In this document: positions 46,801 to 56,830 of the stretch, piece after piece
Layout: each line of letters begins with the position of its first letter
Numbering within the stretch: position 1 is the first letter of the stretch
DNA from: Sporothrix humicola
Lineage: Eukaryota; Ascomycota; Sordariomycetes; Ophiostomatales; Ophiostomataceae
Assembly: GCA_021396245.1 (NCBI GenBank)
Contig: WNYE01000005.1
Location: 248,001-312,000, forward strand
Reading direction: 5' to 3'
DNA: 64,000 nt
Translations under genes and position numbers: made by a program
Notes under the pieces: model-generated
Databases searched by the model: none
Seen by the model: only the letters and a program-made list of their open reading frames with translations
Told to the model about the DNA's origin: nothing

Positions 46801-47771
46801 TACAGTGCACAAGTGCTCCATTGCTCCATCTCACCTCACACGACGACCAGCAAGGCCCAGAACAAGAGGCTTCTCAAGTTGCACTGACGCACGGTCACAT
46901 TTTCATTAACTCCCCTCTACGGGCCACTCACATCTCTTGTTTTTCGAGACCGGGGGACCTTATCTTTCATCGTCCCCCGTGCACAACACAGCACGCGGGT
47001 CAGAAGCCGGCTCTGTTTTGATCTCCTGTGAAGTCTTATCATCTGCAGCAAGCGGATTGGACCACAGGGCTGTCCACCATCTGGCCTTCTCCATTTGGAC
47101 GTTTCTACTCGCCGAATTGAGACAGGAAAGGCACACAAACAGGCAAAGAGGGTGTGCAGTTTGTGGTGTTTACGGAACCAGCCGTATATCCAGCATTTCG
47201 AGCACCTTGAACTGATTCGTTTTGCTCGATCTGAAGCTCCTCGACAACAGGTAAAGCATTGGAAGCTCTGGACGACCTATCTTTGCTCGTCTAGATTGAA
47301 TATCCGGACGAAACAGCCCTTTCCCCTTCAACCAAAGCACAGGATTAGGGTTGATTATTAAGATCCTGGTCAAACATCTGGAGCAGCTCAGTGCCTTGTC
47401 TTGGTTGACCTAGCGTGCACTGCTTTCCTTATCCGCTGGGCTTGGCCGCATCGACACTGACCTCTCCTATCTACACACCCCCTGATCCATATTCTTCTGT
47501 ATTCCTCTGTTCCATCCCTATCCCAACTCCTACTTTCTGGGGGAGCCACCTTCCTGCAACTGAAGATCCCGCCCTGGGTTTGCCTCCACGCCCGCTTCTT
47601 TCAAGCACACCTCCCCTACCCACACCACCTTCACCAAAGCCCCCCGTCCCGCGCGGACGACACATCGCCGTTCTCCTACACTCTGCTTCTACGGGGTAAA
47701 CCGGCTCTTCTCTGATCTGGGACCCGCGTATCTTGCACACTATCTTACACGCTCTCTTTTTTACTCCCACC
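40876..47771. other. 6.9 kb gene-free block upstream of the Zn2Cys6 regulator
   Basis: Begins with the tyrosinase 3' flank and an 11-bp tandem repeat (41066-41120). The longest ATG frame is 43714-44394 (226 codons, plus); it has mixed codon use unlike the real genes and no motif I recognise. A 250-codon frame at 45452-46204 has no ATG start and owes its length to C/T richness. From about 45.6 to 47.77 kb the plus strand is C/T-rich, as expected for a long promoter or leader of the regulator gene. No transposon or RNA gene is seen. Confidence 0.55.
41066..41120. repeat. Five imperfect 11-bp tandem units
   Basis: Consensus AGATGTYGTCG repeated five times without gaps, about 190 bp after the tyrosinase stop codon. 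The 11-bp period is close to one helical turn. Confidence 0.75.
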
Positions 47772-50700
47772 ATGTCCAACCCAAGCAACATGGCCAGGAC
47801 GGCCCCAATTCCCATCGCCCCAAAACCTTCTTCATCTTCATCCGATCCTGTTGGCCGCGCTGGATTCTCTGGTCTACGCCGCTCCTTGCCCCCAAGTCGC
47901 CAAGGCAGCATCAACGTCGACTCGTACCCGGCCAGCCTTGCTGGTCTTGACTCCCCGGACTCGGACTCGCCCCGAAACAACTACGCCACCATCCCGTGCG
48001 AGGCTTGCCAACGACGGAGGATCCGGTGCGTCATGGGCGAAGACGACGACGTATGCATCTCGTGTCAAGTCAACAACATCGAGTGCTCTCACACCGGAAG
48101 CCCCCAGCCTCGCAAGAGGAAACTGGGCGGTGATTTAGACGACAACGGTAGCAAACGAGGGTAAGTCAATATTTAAAAGTCAATGATCAATAACCCAATA
48201 CCCAATTCCCCCCGTCCTATCCTATCGATCGACCTCTTACCCCGTACGGAGAGGACAGGGCGTTGAAGCTCGTGCAACTGCAAATCTTACGCCGGCGCTA
48301 CGGAGAGCTTGACCGTTTCTGTGCTTGTTTTGTCCTTTTCCTCCTTTCCTCTTTCCTCCCTATTTTTTCTTCTTTTCTGTTTTGAAATCACCCCCCTTTC
48401 GTTGAAGAAACCCCCATTCAACTCCCCCAAGACTGCATCTTCCCCCCGTCCGCCCCTCCCCCACTCTAGCAGCCTTGTCGTGTGCTCTGCGGATTACTCC
48501 GTGCAGGACTTGACTCTGCTTGAGATACGATTCTCCTTTTGTTTCTGTTTTGTCCATCTTGCTCCAGTCCTTGTCTCTTTGTATTATTTATTTGCAAACG
48601 AGTTCTCGTTTTTCTGTTCACCGCTGTCGTTGTTGTGGTCTCGAGTGGCCCAGTCTGGCTGCATCTACGTCCCACCAAAACGCGCGCTTTATAGGCGGCT
48701 ATAGGGGGGAGTGGACAGAGTCTGTTGGTGCAGCGCGGGTGTGAGCAGAGATTCGGTCTTTCGGTTGTCCGTGGTGTCTGTCGATAGAGTCGTACCAGAT
48801 CCTCTCATCAATACGCGCACATATATACTGACGTTGTGGCTGTTTCCCAAAATCTAGGTCTTCGGGAAGATATGATAACAGACGGCGTCGTCAACACGGT
48901 AGTCTGTCCAGCACCGCCGTGAGCAACTCGCTCATCGAGGACATGGCCAACTTTGGCGACGTCACCATGTTGAAACGCACACTCGGTCTGCAGCAAGACC
49001 GCTACTCCCAGTACATTGGGCCAACAACCGACTTTGAACCCTCTCTCATCAACCTCTCCTCCTTTGACCCACACGACGAGAGCCTTCTGTCGCGAGGGAC
49101 GCTCCGCAAAGTCAGCGATGTCGATACGTTCCTGTTGCTGCCCGACCAGAACACACCGGGCTTCGAGCATATCAGCGAAGACATTGAGGAGATTGAGCGT
49201 ATAGTCGCGCCAAACGGCCGGCGGCTCGTCGATCTCTACTTCCGTGTTGTCCACCCGAGCTTTCCGATCATCCAAAAGACGGTGTTTTACGAAAAGTACG
49301 ACAATGCACTGCGCGAACTGCAACCGCCCCTCCTCGCCGCCATCTATATCCTCGCGATCAACTGGTGGGATCTGGACGAGGAACTGTCCAACCAGCCGCG
49401 CCCCAATGTCCCCGAGCTCGAGCGCCTTGTCCGCACAACTCTCGCCGATTCCATGTTCCGCCCGAAGCTGTCTACGGTTCAGGCTGGTCTGTTGTTGTCA
49501 CAGCGGCCCGAGGGTGACCAGTGGGCTCCGACGGCACAATTGGTCGCAATTGCGCAGGAACTGGGTCTGCATCTCGACTGCTCGAACTGGAAAATTCCGC
49601 CATGGGAGCGTGGCCTGCGGAAACGGCTGGCTTGGTCGCTGTACATGCAGGACAAATGGGGTGCGCTTGTCCACGGACGGCCGTCGCACATTTTCGCTAA
49701 CAACTGGGCCGTGAAGCAGCTGTTGCCCAACGATTTCCAGGATGTGGAATGGGATGAGGACGATACCGAGGAGCGCATCGAGATCGAGCGTGGCCGCACG
49801 CTGTTTGTGCAGATGGTGCAGCTCACGCAGGTTCTGGCCGAGATCCTCGACACGTTTTATACCCTGCAGGCCATGCAGAACGTGACGGCTGCCGGTCCAC
49901 AAGGCACACAGCTTGTTTTGACACTTGCTAAGCCCATCCAGTTGAAGCTCAAGGAGTGGTACTCGGCAGTACCGGCGGCAGTCCGCATGGACTCTTCGTT
50001 GTCTTCCGGCGGATCGACCAGCATCAGCGGGAACCGCCTGTCGAGCATCGGCTACCTTCATCTCGCGTATTTTGCGGCCGAAATCACCCTGCACCGCCGA
50101 ATCATCCGGTCTATGACCTCACCAATCGACTCGCAGGCCAGCACGCCGCAGCTCGCCTCTTCGCCGACGATGCTTTCGAACAGCAGCAGCGCCGCCAACC
50201 TGTCGTCTAGCGCTGGCGGCGCCGAGCCGTATGTGCAGCACATTTGCCGGTCGGCGGCCAAGGCGCGTCTCATCTCGGCCATGGACTTTGTCAACCGCCT
50301 GACACCCAGCCATTTGCGCGCATTCTGGTACTTTGCCTCGAAGACCAACTTTGCCCTGATCGGCACCTTTGGCAGTCTGCTGTGGGCCACATCTCCGGGC
50401 CGCGAGGAGGCCGACTGGTATCGCCGCCGTCTGGGCGAGTACCGCTGGACGCTGTCTGTGAGCTCCAAGCCTGGTGAGGGTAAGGGCCTGACCAACTTTG
50501 CCATGGGCATGCTCGATATCAGCACGGGTCTGCTTAAGACACTTCCCGAGAAGCCGAGCTTCAGCCGCAGTGCCAGTGTTGTCGACATGGACGCCGCGCG
50601 CCGCCAGAGCATTTTGGCTCTCGGCGTGAGTGCGGCCGGTCTTGGGAGCGCCAGCACCAGTAACTCGTTTGGTGGCGCCGGCGGATTCAGCAGCAGTTTC

Positions 50701-50820
50701 GGCGGTCTTCACAGCACCGACGCGAGCAATGCGCAAAGCCCCAAGAGCTCCGACGACAGCAGCGACGAAGGTGTTTACGGCAACTTTGGCCCGTCGGGCA
50801 TGGCGAACATTGCCGAGTAG
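47772..50820 (+). CDS. tamA: Zn2Cys6 transcription factor, Dal81/TamA type
   Basis: Two exons: 47772-48160 and 48858-50820, giving 783 residues. The zinc cluster is Cys76, 79, 86, 95, 98, 105 (C-x2-C-x6-C-x8-C-x2-C-x6-C) with an RRRIRC stretch, followed by a basic RKRK tail. After the intron come a basic RRRR-Q-HGSLS segment, then EDMANFGDVTMLKRTLG and the fungal-specific regulatory domain (VDLYFRVVHPSFPI about 253-267; QWAPTAQLVAIAQELGLHLD and PPWERGLRKRLAW about 345-390). The tail is Ser/Gly-rich. This arrangement matches the Dal81/UGA35/TamA group, co-regulators of nitrogen-source genes; the group call is from memory of the family and moderately sure. The phase-2 splice restores the frame exactly. 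The intron (697 nt) is about ten times the local norm. Confidence 0.88.
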
Positions 50821-53202
50821 ACACTAGTGCGTGTTTATTCGAAAGACGACGGCAACGACGACATTAACAACATTGACGATGATGACGACATAAATTGTAA
50901 ACGACCAAGAGTTGAGACGAACGGCAACGTTCACGAATAAGGGGACGACAGGTGTGCAGTGCTATGACGAATGAACCACGGCTTTCTTTTTTCACTTTTT
51001 TATCATTGGCTTTCTTCCTTGGACAGATACATCTCTTTTTGGATACAATCGTGCCGGGCATGCAACATGCCATGGCCGTTGGGAGAGGCTTTCTGATTTC
51101 TCATGTTGATGCTTTTCATTTTATTTTGTACGCTTTCCACTCATGTATTCCCTTTTTTGTTGGATTCTTCAAAGATATCCCTTACAGTGTTTCTTTGTCA
51201 TTGGCTTTTGATGTTTTTCGTTTCTCTCGATACCAAAAGATGCATAGACAGTTGGGACCCTGGGACTTTGGACATTTCGGTGTGTGTTTTGGACATTCAA
51301 ACTCTCCTGTATCTCTGTTTTCATATCTTTTTGTTCTTTTCTCTTTCTTGGGCGGCTCTCTTACTCCTACTTGCTACTTAGCTTTTGGATATTTTTGCAA
51401 ATTTTTGACATATTTTGACATATTTACATCTGCCACCTTTCACTTCGTCTGGGCTTTGCTGCTCCTTTGTCGATAGTCTTGTTTGTGATCGACATATCCA
51501 CTGTGCTATGTGTACTATGCGTTCAATCTATTGAATCCGTCTGCATGTCTCCGCTGCGATACCACGCAATTCAACGATGGACTTGAGCAGGTTATTCGCA
51601 CTGATGAAAAGTAAGTGAAAATGATTTTGAAAATGATTTTGGAGACGCGCGTTCCCATTTCTCGCATCACAAAGTACTTACTTTGCGGTGTAAGTGGTTT
51701 CAGGCAAGAATGTCTGCCAGAAATGGCTTGCAGAACAAATACCGACAGAGGATTCCTGGCTAACCGAAACACCTATGTAATGCTCGCCCAAAAATATGCA
51801 GAACACGACTTACGATTTGGAGCGCGGCACGGAACAAGAGCCTCCTCGCCTGCCGCCCTTTGTCTCGCCCCCGAAAAGCAAGAGAAAGGGTCTTTGTTAG
51901 CTGGACGGGCCGCACCCTTTATCACTATGGAAAGAGGCGCGCCGCCGCGGAATGTTGTCGCGTGTTTGAAGTAGACGAGCCTCGCCAAGCAGACACAGTC
52001 ACGACAGCGACAGATGTCAGTTAAAGCACCGAGTACCACGTACGACACACAACTCGCACACAAACCACTTTATGATGGCATTCCCGTCGTCAACAACGGG
52101 CCTTGGCGAACGCCTCAATCTGCATTCGCGTGCACGCATTTTCAAATGTTGCCTTACCCTGCCGCACAGCCCGTGACACTTGTCTGGGTCAATCTTTGGG
52201 CCAGTCTTTTGGGCCAGTCGGTCATCTGTGGCGTTTTGTTGCCATCGTGCAAAACGGCTCCAGAGGAGCCTTGTCCCATGAAAGCAATGATCGATGTAAG
52301 TGCTGGGACCGGAGGATGCGCTGCGATAGACCGATATGCGGTGGATCTTCCGTTTTGCCCCTGTCGCTTCTATTTTCTGTGCCTGTCTACTTTCCTTTGT
52401 TTTCCCCTACTTCTTCTATTTTGTCCACTCCCTTTGACGAATATCGGTGGCCTAGACCGGCCCGCAGTGACGCGCACTGATTTCCAAAAAAACGTGTCTG
52501 TTCCTGGGCATATCTTCTGCGCCGCGCACTCTCCCTTATTTTTTCCATTTGGGGGTTCGCTCCTTGCTAACAAATCAAAAAACCTCAAATCAAAACCGCA
52601 AAAGAAAAGAGAAAGAAGAGAAAGAGAAGAGAAAACTATGCTCAGGGGTGCAGCCGCCCGCCGGGAAGTGAAAGGGAGAGAACAGCCACCAACAAAGCCA
52701 GCAATGCGAAATAAGAACACAAGAAACACCAAGAGACACTCAAAAACACGAAGAGAACGAACAAAGTCTTTGGGTGTCTAATCTTACAACACGCGGGCTG
52801 CAGGCATTGACGGCTTGGCATGAAAGCGTATCTCCCCTCTCCCACTGGCGCAAAATAGACGTGCCACCTGCGCCCCTCACCACCCTCTTTTTTGGCGCCC
52901 CAAGAAACGCATTATTGTGTCTTGGTATCCGAGCTCATTTTACTTTTGGGGGGAGAAAGGGTCTCTATTTTCGAATCACAAATCGAAAACTCGCAAAAGG
53001 CGCAAAACGTTCGAAACGTGCAGAGCCCCAATAGGAATTCGTTGCAGGGCACCGAGGCCATGCAGCTGAACGCGTGCGGCGCCAGGCACCCAAGGGACCA
53101 GGAGTCAAGACATTCCTGTCCCCGTCTACATCGCATCGTCAAGAGGTGTTTTGCGCCCGTCTGCTCGGCATCCCTTTGGAAGACAGACGAAGGACGGGGG
53201 AC

Positions 53203-53220
53203 AAAAAAAAAAAAAAAAAA
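53203..53220. repeat. Homopolymer A18
   Basis: Eighteen A residues in a gene-free block; simple mononucleotide tract. Confidence 0.95.
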
Positions 53221-55141
53221 CACGAGACGAAATAGACATGGGACGACAATTGACGATGCACGGAGTAATACCCTGCAGGACAGTCTTACCCTACAGATAC
53301 AAGCATGCACCCTTTTTGGGTCTTCTGGGGTCTTTTCGTTATGTCGAGGTTCGTATGTCTGCCGTTTTTGCTTGGCAAAGCTCGTCGTTCCGTCTTTTGG
53401 CGGCCCCCTGCAACCCCTTGCAAGCCTGTCCAACGTGGCGGTATGCTTGCCCCTGGTCTGGTGATTTTCACGATTTGCACCCTTTTCTACTTTTCTGGGC
53501 ATTCCCGCCGCTTTCCATGTCGCTCATTTGCATCTTTCCGCGTTTCTGCGGTCTTGCAGCTCGTATTTTTACCTCGTCTGGGGTAATGACGCATCGTGTT
53601 CGCTGTTTGGAGTCTGCAAATAAGATTCTTACCTGCCGGAAGCCATCGTGTTTCTTATTTCTTTTCCAGACCCCGAAATCTACGATGCCGGTTGAGCTGA
53701 CAGAGCTTGTCCCTCTCATCTCCGGAGGCATATGAATACGAACATGAGAAGAAAAAAAGAAGAAGAAAAAGGAAGAAAAAATCGGGCAAGGTCATCGGGT
53801 TTCAATCATCTGCAATGGACACGGCGAAGGCGACAAAAACAACGGCGAGGGAGAGCGAAACAAAGACAGTTCACAGGGCGATCTGTTCGGGAACGAGAAG
53901 CTGCAAAAAAAGAATCACAGTCGCGTCCAGAGGTCTTCAGACTCCACCCATGCCGTTGGCCTCTCGCCCCAGAAGGTTTAGCTCGAGTGTTTGCCAGAAG
54001 CTGTGCCTCCCGCTCGTCGAGACTATCCGATGTTTTCACTCTTCACAGCTCTCGACGGGAGATGACAGCATACAGGGTCCAATGTCAATGTCCAACATAT
54101 GCCCAAGTTTGTCAGCGTTTTGGGTGGGAGACATGGGAAAACATGCGAAAACTGAGAAAAAAGAGCACCAAAAAAGGGGACCTGGCCGGGACGGTCTAGA
54201 CTTTTGTGGTGCAGAGGCTATCGGCGCGGCCCCTGTCACATTTTAACGATTTTTACGGGTTTATTGGGGGCTAGTGTCATGCAAGGTCCAGGCCCAAGAG
54301 GCCCAAGAGGGTCCCAACTTGCACCAAAATGCACCAAAATGCATCGAAAGAGGGAAATGGACCAATCGCGTGTGGCACATCTCAGCCGCAGGTGCCTGAA
54401 AGCAGTTAAGAAGGTAAACAGCACAGGCGAGACGACACCCAAAGAGGCAATAGGACGAGGGCGACGAAACGAAGCAAAACCAAGCGAAGGGAAGATATGG
54501 AGGGAAAAAGAGGAAAAACTGAGAAACACAGTGTCAACATGTGGTCAACAGCAAGACGTCCACTACGATTTACCTCCAGTTCCCTGGCTGCGCAGCCAGG
54601 AGGACACAACTGGAACGGACGATGCAAGGGCAGAGGCACAAAAACGTGCCGTGCCTGACTCCGTTCGTGCATGGGAAACGGAACTCGACGATAGAGCCAA
54701 GACGGAGGCTTTCAGCACAGGCGTCGAGGGTTGAGCGTTACTGTTTATTGGACACGAAGTGGTCATCGTGACCTTCTAACCCTTTCCCTTTTTCTGTTTC
54801 TTCGCTTTTAATTTTTCTTTTCCTTCCTCTCCTTCGCTTCTTTCTTTCTCCCCTCTCCTTCTCTTCAACCTTCCCCTCGCTATCGTTGCATTCCAGAACA
54901 GTCCCTTGGGTGTTAGAGCCGCCTTTCCCTTTCCCATCCTTTCGAAGCCTGGAACCCTCCGTTCCGCTTCTCACGCTCCTTTTATTTTTCTCTTTTTTTT
55001 TTCACTGACTTCTTTTTGAATACCGTCTCGGCCTTGCCCGTGTCTGCCTCTGGCTCCATCCCGGTCTGGTCCTCGTGCGTTGTCTGTTGGCCACCCCGTG
55101 TCTTTCTCTATTTTTTTTCGTCCCGTTCACTATTTCAATAT

Positions 55142-55165
55142 TTCACTCCTTCACTCCTTCACTCT
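55142..55165. repeat. Three 8-bp tandem units in the GH16 leader
   Basis: TTCACTCC, TTCACTCC, TTCACTCT in direct succession within the C/T-rich region before the GH16 start. Confidence 0.8.
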
Positions 55166-55314
55166 CCCACACTCTTTTGATTTTTATTTATTACCCACGC
55201 TCTCTCCAGTCGTCTCTCGTCGACGTTCCTTCCTTTCCCCTTTCTCTCCTTCGCCACGCTCCTTTCTACCTCCTTTAATTTCTTTTGATTTTTCAACAGG
55301 CATCCACCACCGCC

Positions 55315-56307
55315 ATGATGTCCAACTTTTTCTCGCAGGTGCTGGTCCTGCTCGCGGCCGTTGCCTTCCACCAGGCCGCCGCCTTCCCGCTCTTCTACCG
55401 CTCGACCCTCGCTACCCGCGCCAGCGTCGGCGTCGTTGGCAACATCCGCATCCCCACGGGCTACAAGACGACGCTCTTCTCCGACGGCTTTGCCGGCACC
55501 GTCGGCTCGCTGCCGTCGACCGACCGCTGGACCATCGACACCGGCACGGCCTATGCCGGCGGCGCGTCCAAGTGGGGCACCGGCGAGGTCGAGTCGTACA
55601 CCAAGAGCTCGACCAACCTGGCCATCACGGCGGCCGGCACGCTGCTGATCACGCCCGTCAAGACGACGACCAACGGCAAGACCACCTGGACGTCGGGCCG
55701 CATCGAGACGATCAAGACGTGGGACTTTTCGTGCGCCGTCGGCAAGAAGCTGCGCATCGAGTCGCGCCTCAAGCTGGGCGCCAACGCCGCCGCCTCGCAG
55801 CTCGGCATCTGGGCCGCCTTCTGGTCGCTCGGCTCGGCCTACCGCGGCAACTACAAGAACTGGCCCGCCGTCGGCGAGGTCGACATTATGGAGTCGCTCA
55901 ACGGCCAGGCCAAGGCCTACCAGACCGTCCACTGCGGCACCGCCACCGGCGGCCCCTGCAAGGAGACCACCGGCATCACGAGCAGCACGGGCTTTGCGCG
56001 CAATGCCTGGTACACGGCCGCCGTCGTCATCGACCGCTCCGCCTCCAAGTCCGCCTCCACCTGGCAGTCCGAGACCATTACCTGGCTGCTCAACGAGAAG
56101 GTCGTGTTTACGCTCAAGGCCACCACCGTCAACAACCAGGCCGCCTGGGTCGCCCTCGCCCAGAACGCCAAGTTCTTGCTGCTCAACGTCGCCGTCGGCG
56201 GCGGTTTCCCCGACGCCGTGGCCGGCAAGACCACGCCGACGACGGCCACGCTCGGCGGCACCGGCTCCGGCTTGGAGGTCGACTATGTCGCCGTCTTCAC
56301 GTCGTAG
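55315..56307 (+). CDS. Secreted GH16 beta-glucanase-type glycoside hydrolase
   Basis: 330 residues from the ATG at 55315 (a second ATG follows directly). A signal peptide covers about 1-23 (hydrophobic VLVLLAAVAF core, ending in AAAF). The family 16 beta-jelly-roll begins near residue 50. The catalytic signature is GEVDIMESLNG, with Glu188 as nucleophile, Asp190, and Glu193 as acid/base, preceded by LGIWAAFWSLG. GH16 enzymes of this form cut 1,3- or mixed 1,3/1,4-beta-glucans and act outside the cell on the fungal wall or plant material. No C-terminal GPI signal or carbohydrate-binding module is present, so the product is probably soluble. Single coding exon with very strong C/G third positions. 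It converges with SUV3. Confidence 0.93.
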   Translation: MMSNFFSQVLVLLAAVAFHQAAAFPLFYRSTLATRASVGVVGNIRIPTGYKTTLFSDGFAGTVGSLPSTDRWTIDTGTAYAGGASKWGTGEVESYTKSSTNLAITAAGTLLITPVKTTTNGKTTWTSGRIETIKTWDFSCAVGKKLRIESRLKLGANAAASQLGIWAAFWSLGSAYRGNYKNWPAVGEVDIMESLNGQAKAYQTVHCGTATGGPCKETTGITSSTGFARNAWYTAAVVIDRSASKSASTWQSETITWLLNEKVVFTLKATTVNNQAAWVALAQNAKFLLLNVAVGGGFPDAVAGKTTPTTATLGGTGSGLEVDYVAVFTS

Positions 56308-56830
56308 GCGGTTTTTGTCACAAATTGTTTTTGATTTTGTTGGTTCTCTCTCTTCCGACGGGAATCTCGCCGTCTCGCCGTCTTGTCTATTTTTCTTCTT
56401 TTTTTATATCCTTTCGCATTTTGTGCTTTCGTCAAAATACTCCTTTAGACTATTTCCTTTTTGTTACATAATTTGAATGTCAACTGCAGGCGTTTTGCTT
56501 TGTACATTTTATATCATGTCCATTACCATTTATTTTATATCTACATTTTCACATGTTGCCCATCTTTCCACTCACATTCACATTCACATTCATAGGACTG
56601 GTAGAGGCGTCGGAAGAATCAAACAAGAGAAGTTGCAATAACGTTGTACACAATTCGTGGCTACTTGCCAAATGTATTCGTGATGCAGTGTGATGTGGTG
56701 ATGTATATGTATGTAGTATTTACAGCTCTCGTTCCAGAGAGTTCCCAAATGCAGCCGTCCATGTCTGTCCCATTTTGTATATCCCGAAACGCCGTATAAG
56801 ACAAAATGTCCAAAAGAGAAGAAGAAAATA
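56308..56830. other. Convergent intergenic region of GH16 and SUV3
   Basis: 523 bp, T-rich next to GH16 and mixed next to SUV3. CACATTCA is repeated around 56572-56593. It holds both transcript ends; no gene seen. Confidence 0.65.

Larger units (their letters stand above)
50821..55314. other. 4.5 kb gene-free block upstream of the GH16 gene
   Basis: Starts with a GAC/AAC-rich tract just after the regulator's stop (about 50846-50893). Then mixed, low-bias DNA with an A18 run at 53203-53220. A 255-codon ATG frame at 52014-52781 has no motif and poor codon bias. From about 54775 to 55314 the plus strand is strongly C/T-rich with an 8-bp triple repeat at 55142-55165: the GH16 leader. TTTCAACAG at 55292-55300 resembles a 3' splice site, so a leader intron is possible. 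Confidence 0.55.

Noticed and set aside
47343..47352. Telomere-like TTAGGGTT
   Set aside because: Single copy, no array.
38725..50820. Secondary-metabolite cluster around the tyrosinase and the Zn2Cys6 regulator
   Set aside because: No polyketide synthase, peptide synthetase, terpene cyclase or other tailoring enzyme nearby; the two genes are 7 kb apart, and the regulator belongs to a general nitrogen co-regulator group.
52014..52781. 255-codon ATG frame
   Set aside because: Codon use unlike the real genes, ends in a Lys/Arg-rich low-complexity run, no recognisable family. Could be revisited with transcript data.
55159..55932. 257-codon minus-strand frame
   Set aside because: Antisense to GH16 and its leader; explained by GC-rich codons.
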